Positions 1 to 7,885 of a stretch of 64,000 nt of DNA are shown here, one piece after another. The stretch's first letter is position 1, and every line of letters begins with the position of its first letter. The notes beneath the pieces were generated by a model that did not search any database, was not told the DNA's origin, and saw only the letters and a program-made list of their open reading frames with translations. Made by a program: the position numbers and the translations under genes. This stretch comes from JBDTSW01 sp963797835 (lineage in GTDB: Bacteria > Actinomycetota > Thermoleophilia > Solirubrobacterales > 70-9), in NCBI GenBank assembly GCA_963797835.1, contig CAWCRN010000003.1:1-64000 (forward strand), in the 5' to 3' direction.

Positions 1-254
1 TCCAGCGCGCCCTCGACCTCGCCGGGCACCGCCTCGGCGGCGACCCCCACCACCCGGTCGGGCCGGCCGGGGTCGGTCGAGGCGAAGTCCGAGCCCTCGC
101 GACGCTCGTCGCCCACCCATACGGGCACGGTGATCGGCAGCCGTTGGTCGAGTTCCGTCAGCGCCCCGCCCAGGGCCTCGCGTTGCGACGCGCGGCGGAG
201 CTCCAGCGCGGGCTCGTTTCGGAACGGGGCGTCGAGGTCGGCGGACGCGTTCAC
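1..254 (-). CDS. pruA: L-glutamate gamma-semialdehyde (P5C) dehydrogenase, N-terminal part, cut by window edge
   Basis: Oxidises glutamate-gamma-semialdehyde/P5C to glutamate, the second step of proline catabolism, in the cytosol. Only about 84 N-terminal residues are inside the window. They read VNASADLDAPFRNEPALELR and then an aldehyde-dehydrogenase-like N-terminal arm with VPVWVGDERR; the F-x-NEP start is typical of PruA. The GTG start overlaps the TGA of the upstream proline dehydrogenase (GTGA, 251-254), so the two are translationally coupled. The catalytic Cys/Glu region is outside the window. Family call rests on the short N-terminus plus context. Confidence 0.8.
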   Translation of the reverse strand, partial: MNASADLDAPFRNEPALELRRASQREALGGALTELDQRLPITVPVWVGDERREGSDFASTDPGRPDRVVGVAAEAVPGEVEGAL

Positions 255-1630
255 CGGGCCGTCAGGAGCTCCTCGAGCGACGCCCCGCGCGCCTGCTGGC
301 CAAGGAACGACTCGTTCGCGGTGTTCTCGAGGAGCCGCCGGACGAGGTACGCCATGCCCGCCACGAGATCGCCGACCGGGCAGTAGCTTCGGGCCCGCAG
401 GCCGAGGCCGGCGATCGCGTGCGCGAGGTCGTCGCCGAGCCCTCGCAGCACCTGCAGCTCGAGTCCCGAGTCGGGCCCCCCTCGGAGCCGGTTGTACGCG
501 ACGGCGTGGGCGATCGAGCGCAGGTTGTGAGATCCAACCGCGACGCGCACCTGCGCCGGACGCGCGCGGGCCCGGTCGAGGAGCCGCCGGCTGAGCAGCT
601 CGAAGTTGCGGTCGGACTCGGGCTTGTGCTCGAACACCGGTGGCGTCCAGCCCCGCTGACGCGCCTCGACCACCTCGTGGTCCCAGTAGGCGCCCTTCAC
701 CAGGCGAATCGTGAGCGGCGAGCCCCGGTCGGCGGCGTCGACCGCGGCAAGCAGCTGCGCCAGCTCGTCCGGGGAGTCGCGCAGGTACGCCTGGAGGACG
801 ACCCCGACCGACGGGCCGTCGCGAAACTCGGCATCACCGAGCAACTCGAAGAGCAGCTCGAGCGTCGTCTCGCGGGTGTCGAGCGATTCCATGTCCACGT
901 GGAGGTGGGCGCCCAGCTCGCGCGCCGTTCGCAGCAACGGCCGCAACCGCCGCGCGCCGTCCTCGAGCCCCCGCCGCGGGGCCTCAGGCCTGATCAACGG
1001 CGTGAGAGCGGTGACCTTCACCGACAGATTGGCGCGCGGCAGCGCTCCGGCCGGGTCGTGCTCGAGCACGGGTCGGGCGGGGAGCCGGGCGTGCGCGTTC
1101 GCGAGCCCCCCGAGCGCCTCGGCGCATCGGGCCGCGTAGGCGTCGGCCTCGGCGCTCGTCAGCGTGGCCTCGCCCAAGAGGTCCACGGTGCTTCCGATAC
1201 CGGCGTCCCACAGGCGGCGCAACTCGCCGACCGCCGCCTCCACGGATTCGCCCGCGATGAACCGATGCGCCATGTGCCTTACTCCGGCGGCGACGGCTGC
1301 ACCGAGGGCCAGCCGTCCCGCCTTCGCATGGGCGGCCCTCATCGCCACCTCGAGCGGCACCGGACGCTCCTCCATCCCTTCGGCGAAGGCCGCGAGGTGG
1401 TCGGCGAGGTCGTCGAGCGAGCGGCAGGCCGGCGTGACGTCCACGAGCCGGAAGAGCGCCGCGCGCAACTCGGCGTCCTGGGTTGAGATCCGCATCGCAC
1501 GCTCGTCGACGGCCCGCAGCGGGTGCCGTGCGGCGGACGGCAGCCCCTCGACGAGCTCGCGGCCGACGGAGCGGATCTCGGCCTCCAGCCTCGCCTCGTC
1601 GATCGCCTGCGTCGATGCCTCCACGGCCAC
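251..1630 (-). CDS. Proline dehydrogenase (FAD-dependent)
   Basis: Oxidises L-proline to P5C, passing electrons through FAD to the quinone pool. The 459-residue protein carries the PRODH barrel: NLSVKVTAL around residue 205, the VDMES stretch, RLVKGAYWDHE in the middle, and the substrate-binding end RSYCPVGDLVAGMAYLVRRL followed by ENTANESF. It is longer than the roughly 300-residue monofunctional enzymes, so it carries an extra N-terminal arm as in PutA-type PRODH domains. It lies 3 bases downstream of an NDH-2-like flavoprotein and overlaps the start of P5C dehydrogenase by 4 bases, giving a compact proline-utilisation operon. Confidence 0.92.
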   Translation of the reverse strand: MAVEASTQAIDEARLEAEIRSVGRELVEGLPSAARHPLRAVDERAMRISTQDAELRAALFRLVDVTPACRSLDDLADHLAAFAEGMEERPVPLEVAMRAAHAKAGRLALGAAVAAGVRHMAHRFIAGESVEAAVGELRRLWDAGIGSTVDLLGEATLTSAEADAYAARCAEALGGLANAHARLPARPVLEHDPAGALPRANLSVKVTALTPLIRPEAPRRGLEDGARRLRPLLRTARELGAHLHVDMESLDTRETTLELLFELLGDAEFRDGPSVGVVLQAYLRDSPDELAQLLAAVDAADRGSPLTIRLVKGAYWDHEVVEARQRGWTPPVFEHKPESDRNFELLSRRLLDRARARPAQVRVAVGSHNLRSIAHAVAYNRLRGGPDSGLELQVLRGLGDDLAHAIAGLGLRARSYCPVGDLVAGMAYLVRRLLENTANESFLGQQARGASLEELLTAR

Positions 1631-1633
1631 GGG

Positions 1634-2845
1634 TCACGGAGGGTCGAGCGCCATCGGGTCGCCGTGCCAGTCCGCGTCCAGCGACACCTCGACCTCGATC
1701 CCGTGCTCGGGCGGTGGGCCCAGCGGCTGCGCGGTGCGGCCGGTCAGCTCCGCCGTCAGGTACTTGCCGGCGATCTTCTGCGGCGGCCACCACAGATAGT
1801 CGAGGCTCGCCACGCCCTCTCCCCCGCCGCCGGCGATGTTGGCCTCGAGGTTGACGGACTCGTCGCCTGCGATCAGCCTGCCGCGGATCACCGGCCGGAA
1901 GGGAGCCGGCTCGACCTGCGCGCCGGCCCGGGCGGCGATCTGCTCCGCGGCGGCGTCGGCCTGCTGGGTCCCGATCCCGCCGTGCTTGACCGGGAAATTC
2001 GTCCCATCGCCGGCGGCGTAGACGTCCGGCGCCCCCAGCACCTCAGCGTGCTCGCCGATCGGGATGAATCCGCGCTCATCCGCGGGCAGGCCTGGCACGG
2101 CCGGGCCGTGAAGCTCGGGGAGGGCCACGACGGAGCCCGCCTCGAGATGGTGATCCCCGGGGTCGAGCACGAGCTCGCCGTCCGCGCCCTCGCGTGCCCG
2201 CGCGCCGGGCCGGACCTCGATCCCGCGGGCGGTGAGTAGCGAACCGATGGCCTCACTGGCGATGTGGCCGAAGATGCCGAGCGGCTCGGGCTCCGGCGTC
2301 ACGACCGTGATCTCGACGTCCAGCGACAGCTCGCGGGCGCGCCGCTCCGACATCAGGGCCAGCTCGTAGACGGGGAGCGGCCAGCTTCCGGTGGGTGGCA
2401 CCACGAAGGCGATCCGCCCCGAGTCGTGCTCGGCGGCCCGGCGCAGGAGGCCGTCGATGTCGATCGGCTGACCCGAGGTCCGCAGGGTCTCGGCATGGCC
2501 GAACGCGACCCGCGGCTTCGCCCCGACGCAGATCATCGCGGCGTCGTAGCCGACGGTCGTCCCGTCGTCGAGCTCGGCGCTTCGCTGCTCCGGGTCGATG
2601 TGGCGCAGGCCCTTCTGGACGAAGGAGCCGCCTGAGTCCGCGACCAGCGCCGCCAGGTCGAGCCGGATCGCCGGCTCCGGCGAGAAGGGCTCCTCGACCG
2701 TCAGCGGCTTGTAGACGAACTCCGGCGTGGGGGCGACGAGCGTCACGTCGACGCGGTCGCCGGCGAGATCCCGAAGCGCCAGGATCGCCTCGACCCCAGC
2801 CACCCCACCGCCTGCGATCAGGACTCTCAGTCGGTCGGCTTGCAT
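1634..2845 (-). CDS. NAD(P)/FAD-dependent oxidoreductase (NDH-2 / SQR-like)
   Basis: A 403-residue pyridine-nucleotide-disulphide family flavoprotein. The N-terminus has a Rossmann FAD motif (VLIAGGGVAGVEA, residues about 8-20), a second nucleotide-binding region sits mid-protein, and the second FAD-binding signature is YAAGDGTNFP near residue 280. The C-terminal part (LDYLWWPPQKIAGKYLT) resembles the membrane-associating tail of NDH-2/sulfide-quinone reductase relatives. No clear pair of redox cysteines is seen, which argues against a classical sulfide:quinone reductase. It heads the proline operon, so it may share the quinone pool with PRODH; that link is inferred from position only. Confidence 0.75.
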   Translation of the reverse strand: MQADRLRVLIAGGGVAGVEAILALRDLAGDRVDVTLVAPTPEFVYKPLTVEEPFSPEPAIRLDLAALVADSGGSFVQKGLRHIDPEQRSAELDDGTTVGYDAAMICVGAKPRVAFGHAETLRTSGQPIDIDGLLRRAAEHDSGRIAFVVPPTGSWPLPVYELALMSERRARELSLDVEITVVTPEPEPLGIFGHIASEAIGSLLTARGIEVRPGARAREGADGELVLDPGDHHLEAGSVVALPELHGPAVPGLPADERGFIPIGEHAEVLGAPDVYAAGDGTNFPVKHGGIGTQQADAAAEQIAARAGAQVEPAPFRPVIRGRLIAGDESVNLEANIAGGGGEGVASLDYLWWPPQKIAGKYLTAELTGRTAQPLGPPPEHGIEVEVSLDADWHGDPMALDPP

Positions 2846-2890
2846 CGGTCTCGGACCTCCGTCGCTAAGTGTTGCACCGGCACCCCCACA

Positions 2891-3610
2891 CTAGACCCCG
2901 AGGAGCCAGCTGAGCGCCAACATCAGCGCCGCTCCCAGAGCGCCCCCGGCGACGGCCCGTCCACGACCCTCACGGAGCGCGGACGGGGCGACCTCGATCA
3001 CCACCAGCGCGAGCATCGCCCCGGCGGCGAAGGCGAACGAGACCGCGAGTAGCGCCGAGATCTGCTCGACAAGCAGGAAGGCGATGGCGGCGCCAATGGG
3101 CTGCGGGATGCTGGTCCCCACCGCCGCCCAGAACTGATGGCTCGCGCTCTGTCCGGCGGCCGCCATCGGGATCGCGACGCTCGTCCCCTCCGGGATGTTC
3201 TGGATCGCGATGGCGACCACCACGAAGAGCGCGAGGCCCTCGGTGTCGGAGGCGAACGCTGTCCCGATCGCGAATCCCTCGGGCAAGCTGTGGACCAGGA
3301 GCACGAAGAAGACCAGCGCCGAGGTCCGCGTCGCACGGCTCGCGGCGGGCCGGACATGGCCGAACACGCTGCGGGCGGCGAGCAGGAAGAGGACTCCGAC
3401 CACGATCCCGATCAGCACCTCGATCGGCTCACCCTCGTCCCAGGCCGGGACCAGCAACCCGGCGACGGCCGCCACGGTCATCACCCCGCCGGCCAGCCCG
3501 AGCAGCGCCGGCTTCAAGGCCTCCGCATCCTCGCCGAGGACGAACACCGGAACCGCGCCCAGGCCGGTGGCGAGGGCCGTTGCGGATGCGGCTAGAAGCA
3601 CCTCGAGCAT
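2891..3610 (-). CDS. ZIP family divalent metal transporter
   Basis: Membrane importer of Zn/Fe/Mn-type cations. The 239-residue protein is almost wholly hydrophobic, with about eight segments. The two ZIP signatures are visible: HSLPEG at about residues 107-112 in TM4 and NIPEGTSVA at about 138 in TM5, which supply the metal ligands. The variable cytoplasmic loop between TM3 and TM4 is short and lacks a His cluster. ATG start. It is codirectional with, but 45 bases upstream of, the flavoprotein-proline operon, so it may be separate. Substrate metal cannot be told from sequence. Confidence 0.88.
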   Translation of the reverse strand: MLEVLLAASATALATGLGAVPVFVLGEDAEALKPALLGLAGGVMTVAAVAGLLVPAWDEGEPIEVLIGIVVGVLFLLAARSVFGHVRPAASRATRTSALVFFVLLVHSLPEGFAIGTAFASDTEGLALFVVVAIAIQNIPEGTSVAIPMAAAGQSASHQFWAAVGTSIPQPIGAAIAFLLVEQISALLAVSFAFAAGAMLALVVIEVAPSALREGRGRAVAGGALGAALMLALSWLLGV

Positions 3611-3700
3611 TCGTCATTCCTACCGGTCGGGCGGCACTCTCGACCTACCATCCGCTTGTGAACTCTCCGCGATGACCCGGGGCCTGAAGGGACCGGGACC

Positions 3701-4345
3701 GTGATCGGGGCGCTTCTCGCCGGGGGTGCCGCAACCGTCGCAGGCGTGCTCACCTACCAGCGTTTCCTCCGCCACCCCTGCCTCACTTGGGGCGCCACCG
3801 CCGAGGAGGCCGACGGCCGCCTGCCCGGGGATGAGCTGCTCGAGGGCGCCAACATGGTCTCGACGCGCGCGATCACCATCGACGCGCCACCCGCCACGGT
3901 CTTCCCGTGGCTGGTCCAGATGGGCGTCGGCCGCGCTGGCGCCTACACCTACGACTGGATCGAGAACCTGCTTCGGCCTGGACATGCACAGCGCCGACCG
4001 GATCGTCCCCGAGCTCCAGCACCTCGAGGTAGGCGAGGTGCTGCCGATGCAGGGCGAGGGCACGGGTATGCGGGTCGAGATCCTCGAGCCCAACCGTGTC
4101 TTTGCCCTTCGCTCCGAGGACGGGCGCTGGGTATGGACCTTCGCCCTCTCCGAGGTGGAGGCCAGACGCGGCTCGTCAGCCGCAACCGGATCGACACGGC
4201 CGGGTCGTCGCTTGGATTGAAGCTCGGGATGGTCGTCATGGAGCCGGGTTCGCTGGTGATGGAGCGCAAGATGCTGCTCGGGATCAAGGAGCGCGCGGAG
4301 CGGCTTGCAGCGGAGCGGGCGTCGACAGGGACCGCGGCTAGGTAG
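3701..4345 (+). CDS. SRPBCC-like membrane-anchored protein, reading frame disrupted twice
   Basis: Residues from a GTG start give a short N-terminal membrane segment (IGALLAGGAATVAGVLTY) and then a SRPBCC/polyketide-cyclase-like core (STRAITIDAPPATVFPWLVQ, GAYTYDWIENL). The continuation (GLDMHSADRIVPELQHL through WVWTFALSEVE) lies one frame over, and the end (TRLVSRNRIDTAGSSLG) is back in the first frame. One extra base near 3971-3975 and one missing base near 4158-4166 would restore one protein of about 214 residues. The compensating pair 190 bases apart fits sequence error as well as mutation. Ends 8 bases inside the convergent MgtE gene. Function unknown beyond a hydrophobic-ligand fold. 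Confidence 0.6.
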   Translation: MIGALLAGGAATVAGVLTYQRFLRHPCLTWGATAEEADGRLPGDELLEGANMVSTRAITIDAPPATVFPWLVQMGVGRAGAYTYDWIENLLRPGHAQRRPDRPRAPAPRGRRGAADAGRGHGYAGRDPRAQPCLCPSLRGRALGMDLRPLRGGGQTRLVSRNRIDTAGSSLGLKLGMVVMEPGSLVMERKMLLGIKERAERLAAERASTGTAAR

Positions 4346-5331
4346 CGATCGCGCTCGCGATGGCGAGGTAGACGACGATCGAGAGCAGATCCTGGATGAC
4401 GGTGGCGAGAGGGCCGGCGCCGAACGCCGGATCGAGGCCGAAGCGCCGGATGATGAGCGGCAGGGCCGTCGCCACCACGGTCGCGATCGCGCACGCGCAG
4501 AACAGCGACAGGGCAACCGCGAGCGCCACCTCCTCGTTCCCCCATCCGATCAATGCGAACGGCAGGAAGGCCAGTGCGATCAGAAGGCCGATCGCGGTCC
4601 CCGAGATCAGCTCGCGCCGGAACACCTTGCGCAGGTCGATCCCCACCGAGAGCCCGCGGATCAGGATCGACTCGGTCTGGGTTCCGACCGCGTCGGCGAG
4701 GTAGACGACCCCGGGGAGGAAGACGGCGAGCAGCAGGACCTCGTTGAGCTGCTCCTCGAACGCCCCGACGACCACCGCCGAGGCCATCGCTCCCACGAGA
4801 CCGATCAGCAGCCACGGCAGGCGGTGCCAGAGCCGCTGGGTGACCCGCTCCTCAGCCGCCCGCCTAGCGTCCCGGGTGCCTCTCATGTAGCCGCCGAGCC
4901 GAGCCAGATCGGCATCGCGCTCATCGAGGAGGACGCTCACCATCCTGTGCGGCGAGATGAGGCCGGCGAAACGGCCCTCGGCGTCGACCACGGCGACGCT
5001 CGACTCGTGGTGCTCGACCATCTTCCACGCCACCTCCTCCTGGTCGCAGCCCGGATCGACCACGGGCGGGTCGGCGTCCATCAGCTCCTCGATCGCCGCG
5101 CCGCCGGGCGCCGCGAGCAGCCGCTCGATCGGGAGCAATCCCGACGAGCTCGCCGCCATCGAGGACGGCCACGTCGTCCGCCGAGGAGAAGTCGCCGCCG
5201 ACCAGGGACCGCCGCACGTCCTCCGCTGTCTGGCGGCGCGTGGCGGTCGGGACCCGGAGGCTCGCATGCTCGACCGCGATGCTCGAGCAGATCGGCGGGA
5301 GGGCGTACGCCCTCGAGCGCAAGCATCTCAC
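4338..5331 (-). CDS. MgtE-like magnesium transporter with CBS domains (one frameshift)
   Basis: Likely Mg2+ channel/transporter. After a GTG start (AGA TGC...) the N-terminal part reads HASLRVPTATRRQTAEDV and DDVAVLDGGELVG, the first CBS domain; the second (SSVAVVDAEGRFAGL) follows, then a five-helix MgtE domain with DAVGTQTESILIRGLSVG and LDPAFGAGPLATVIQDLL, the family's pore and helix motifs. The frame changes at 5138-5145, where one extra base in a GGG run separates GELVG from LLPIERLLAAPGG. The N domain usual in bacterial MgtE is missing, so this is a shorter, CBS-plus-channel form. Convergent with the SRPBCC gene. Confidence 0.75.
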
Positions 5332-5446
5332 CCGTCGCCGGTTCGCGGTCGCTCACGCTCGGATTGTTCCTGAAGAGCGAGGCCCCGGGGCGCGCGGGCG
5401 CCCGCCGGGGTTTACCTCCTCGAACCATCGACGACGAGGAGGTCTC

Positions 5447-5656
5447 ATGGGCGAGGAGTTCAAGCGGGGAGATCGCGTGGAGTGGAACTTCCGCGGGCAC
5501 CGGGTGACGGGCACGGTGCGCAGGCGGCTGACCTCGCGCACCGAGCTCGGCGGCCGGGTGGCGGCGGCGTCGAAGGAGGACCCGCGCTACGTCGTTCGCA
5601 GCGAGAAGTCGGGGAAGGAGGCCGCGTACCGCGCCGAGGCGCTCCGGCGCGTGTAG
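5447..5656 (+). CDS. DUF2945 (hypervirulence-associated TUDOR-like) small protein
   Basis: A 69-residue basic protein beginning MGEEFKRGDRVEWNF and containing TGTVRRRLTS, then ASKEDPRYVVRSEKSGKEAA, the full-length pattern of the DUF2945 family, a small SH3/TUDOR-like barrel. The ATG at 5447 is preferred over longer upstream starts because GACGAGGAGG stands just before it and the homologous part starts exactly here. It is expressed from its own short transcript between two minus-strand genes. Molecular function is not established for the family. Confidence 0.78.
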   Translation: MGEEFKRGDRVEWNFRGHRVTGTVRRRLTSRTELGGRVAAASKEDPRYVVRSEKSGKEAAYRAEALRRV

Positions 5657-5674
5657 GTGCGGCGAGGGGCCCGG

Positions 5675-6265
5675 CTAGCCGATCGCCTCGGCGACCAGGA
5701 CCGCGGTCCCGAACACGGCCATGAAGACCACCGCGGCGCCCACTACGCGCGTCGGGGGCCCGCCGTGGATGCCGGTCTCGTGGACGGCGCAGTGGCCCTT
5801 GCCACGGGCGAGCAGCCAGCGGTTGAGGGGCACGGTGAGGATGAACGCGATGAACAGGGCGAACGAGAGCGAGCCCCAGAACAGCACGTCGCCGAGGCCG
5901 GCCTCCATCGCGCCCGGGATGGCGACGAGGATCGCGTTGTCGACGACCTCCATCGTCGCGATCGAGAGCGTGTCGGAGGCCAGCGCGATCGGGATCACGG
6001 CCGAGAGCGCCAAGCCGGCGCGCAGCAGCGGCAGGCTGGTCAGCGCGTAGCCGAACAGGAACGCCAGGGCGATCGCGAGCGCGATCGTCGCGAGGTCGGA
6101 CCAGCCGGCGGCGGTCCCGATCGCCACCCCGGCGACCTCGCCGATCGCGCACCCGGTGAGGCAGTGAAGCGTCGCGCTGACCGCGAGGCCGGTGAGGGCC
6201 GCGCCCTCGGTCGGCATCTCGTGGTGGCCGGGATGGTCGTGTGCGTGAGCCGTGTGCGATTCCAC
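5675..6265 (-). CDS. DUF4396 membrane protein with His-rich N-terminus
   Basis: About 196 residues with an N-terminal histidine cluster (ESHTAHAHDHPGHHEMP) followed by five or so membrane segments. Family features seen: TLHCLTGCAIGEVAGV early, then IALASDTLSIATMEVVDN and LTVPLNRWLLARGKGH, diagnostic of DUF4396. I choose the GTG at 6265 (VESHTAHAH) because the longer GTG at 6283 would abut the palindrome at 6284-6302 and add no conserved residues. The His cluster and the conserved Cys/His in HCLTGC suggest metal binding, and the CsoR-like palindrome suggests metal control; both are inference. A transport or tolerance role is plausible. Confidence 0.78.
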   Translation of the reverse strand: MESHTAHAHDHPGHHEMPTEGAALTGLAVSATLHCLTGCAIGEVAGVAIGTAAGWSDLATIALAIALAFLFGYALTSLPLLRAGLALSAVIPIALASDTLSIATMEVVDNAILVAIPGAMEAGLGDVLFWGSLSFALFIAFILTVPLNRWLLARGKGHCAVHETGIHGGPPTRVVGAAVVFMAVFGTAVLVAEAIG

Positions 6266-6283
6266 GGAGCGCGACGTTACCAC

Positions 6284-6302
6284 AATACCCCCTAGGGGTA
6301 TT
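6284..6302 (-). promoter_or_regulatory. CsoR/RcnR-type operator-like palindrome upstream of DUF4396
   Basis: The sequence AATACCCCCTAGGGGTATT (one extra C on one arm) is a GC-tract inverted repeat with AT ends, the shape of CsoR-family (DUF156) copper/nickel repressor operators. It lies 18 bases upstream of the preferred DUF4396 start and only 2 bases beyond the stop of the substrate-binding-protein gene. The regulator itself is not in the window. Confidence 0.6.
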
Positions 6303-6304
6303 GC

Positions 6305-7279
6305 TCAGTCATCCCCGAGCCGGGTCACCCACACGCCGGAGAGCGACGGGATCTCGCGCGCCGAGGTGATGCCTCGCACCGAGCGCTCGAGGCCCATCGC
6401 CGCTCCACCTCCTCCGGGCAGGACCTCGATCAGGGGCTCGCCACGGGCGTCGCGAACCTGCTCAGGGCCCAGGCCGTCCGCGACCTGCACGTCGCCCGCG
6501 GCCAGCAGGGCGAGGCGCTCGTCGGCGTCGGGCACGGCGCGGAAGACGACCTGGTCCAGGGCCGGGCCGAGATCGCGCTCGGTGCCCCACCAGGCCACGT
6601 TGCGGGCCACCAGGGTCTCGCTCGTGTCCTGCTCGCGTAGCTCGAAGGGCCCCGTCCCGGTGCCGACGTCCCGGCGCAGCTCGGCCCCCTGCCCGGTCGG
6701 ATCGGTGAGCGCTCGCGGGGAGACGATCCCGGTGCGGGGCGAGGCCAGGCGCTCGGGGAAGTTCGGGTCGGGCGCCTCGAGGAGAAAGCGCACCAGGTCG
6801 GGGCGCGGCGCGTCGGCCGCGAAGAGGTCGGGCATCAGGGCCCGTCCCTCGTCCGTCGACAGCCAGCGATTGCCGTTGGCGGCCACGGCGCCGGCGTTCA
6901 GGGGCGTCCCATCCTGGAAGCGCACACCCGGCCGCAGGCGAAAGCTCCAGATCGTGTCGTCGGCCGAGGCATCCACCGACACCGCCAGCCCGGGGAGCCG
7001 GCGCGCGGCCCCGAACGGGCTCGCGAGGCTCTCGACCAGCGGCTCATGGATCTGACGGGTCAGGAGCTGATCGGCGCGCGAGTTCGCCTGCAGCGGGTCG
7101 ATCTCCTCGGGGGCGCTCGGGAGTGCCCACGCCAGGGGCCCGCCGGCCCCGGGGGCGCCGGGCGTGGCCGACGCCGGGGCCTCGGTCTCGCCCTCACCGC
7201 AACCCGTGGCGACGAGCGACAGCGCGAGCGCAGACGCTGCCAGTAGGCGCGGGATCGAGGCGGCGCCCGCCGAGCGCAC
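6305..7279 (-). CDS. Extracellular solute-binding lipoprotein, family 5-like, short
   Basis: A 324-residue lipoprotein of the oligopeptide-binding (SBP_bac_5) type. The GTG start at 7279 gives VRSAGAASIPRLLAASALAL and a lipobox ending LVATGC, so the Cys would be lipidated. The mature part has the family hallmarks PLQANSRADQLLTRQIHEPLV, WSFRLRPGVRFQDGTPLNA and GTGPFELRE. Normal members are about 500-600 residues; this one ends after the first lobe, so the second ligand-binding lobe and closing region are missing. No permease or ATPase gene adjoins it. It could be an orphan binding protein or an evolved shortened form. It follows secG by 8 bases. Confidence 0.7.
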   Translation of the reverse strand: MRSAGAASIPRLLAASALALSLVATGCGEGETEAPASATPGAPGAGGPLAWALPSAPEEIDPLQANSRADQLLTRQIHEPLVESLASPFGAARRLPGLAVSVDASADDTIWSFRLRPGVRFQDGTPLNAGAVAANGNRWLSTDEGRALMPDLFAADAPRPDLVRFLLEAPDPNFPERLASPRTGIVSPRALTDPTGQGAELRRDVGTGTGPFELREQDTSETLVARNVAWWGTERDLGPALDQVVFRAVPDADERLALLAAGDVQVADGLGPEQVRDARGEPLIEVLPGGGGAAMGLERSVRGITSAREIPSLSGVWVTRLGDD

Positions 7280-7287
7280 CAGGCCCT

Positions 7288-7512
7288 CTAGATCTTCAGC
7301 AGGACGAGCGTGTTGAGGACGAAGAGGAGCGAGAAGAAGATCGTCCAGCGGTCGAGGTTGCGCTCGACCAGCGAGCCGCCGCCGAACGAGCTGCCGCTTT
7401 GCCCGATCCCGAAGGCGCCGGACAGGCCGGCGTCCTTCCCCGAGTGCAACAGCACGAGGAAGATCACCACCACGGCGATCCCGACCTGGATGATCTCGAG
7501 CACGGCCTCCAT
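7288..7512 (-). CDS. secG: Preprotein translocase subunit SecG
   Basis: Small accessory subunit of the SecYEG channel in the cytoplasmic membrane. The 74-residue protein has two hydrophobic helices (IIQVGIAVVVIFLVLLHSG and WTIFFSLLFVLNTLVLL) joined by the Gly/Ser-rich loop GLSGAFGIGQSGSSFGGG, the classical SecG pattern, including the conserved lysine and LSGAFG. Length matches the family. It sits 12 bases after the ccmI-like gene and 8 bases before the lipoprotein gene on the same strand. Confidence 0.93.
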   Translation of the reverse strand: MEAVLEIIQVGIAVVVIFLVLLHSGKDAGLSGAFGIGQSGSSFGGGSLVERNLDRWTIFFSLLFVLNTLVLLKI

Positions 7513-7524
7513 TGGCGCGGAAGT

Positions 7525-7806
7525 CTAGCCGGGCGCGGCGCGCTCGCCCGCCTCGTCGAGCTCCCGCAGAATCTCGATCGCCTCGGCGCGGAGCTCCGCG
7601 TCGGCGGCGCGCCAGTCGGAGTCGGAGAGCTTGCCCTGGGCATGGTCGAGCTCGGCGTCGCGGATCTCGCGGTACTTGGCCTCCTTGCGCGCCTCGAGGT
7701 CGGCGATGTGCGGGTCCTCCCCTGCCTCCGCCGCGGGCGCGCGCAGGGGCGCGGTCACGAACCAGGCGACGAGCGCGATCAGCGCGAGGGCGAGCAGGAC
7801 CTCCAT
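7525..7806 (-). CDS. Small CcmI-like cytochrome c biogenesis membrane protein
   Basis: A 93-residue protein: one N-terminal membrane helix (MEVLLALALIALVAWFV) and a charged cytoplasmic tail with LEARKEAKYREIRDAELDHAQGKLSDSDW, a pattern seen in short CcmI/CycH-like proteins encoded next to ccmF. The ATG at 7806 begins the helix directly. No TPR domain follows, so it matches only the N-terminal membrane/linker module of CcmI. It lies 79 bases downstream of ccmF on the same strand. Role in presenting apocytochrome or stabilising the complex is inferred from position. Confidence 0.6.
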   Translation of the reverse strand: MEVLLALALIALVAWFVTAPLRAPAAEAGEDPHIADLEARKEAKYREIRDAELDHAQGKLSDSDWRAADAELRAEAIEILRELDEAGERAAPG

Positions 7807-7885
7807 CGCGAGGAGGGTATTGCGGCGACCTTGTCGACTTCCCACCACGTGGAGAATCCACGAACTGCCCGATGCGATGCGGCGT

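Noticed and set aside
3701..4345. Programmed ribosomal frameshifting in the SRPBCC gene
   Set aside because: No slippery heptamer or downstream structure at either site, and similar compensating indels occur in unrelated genes nearby.
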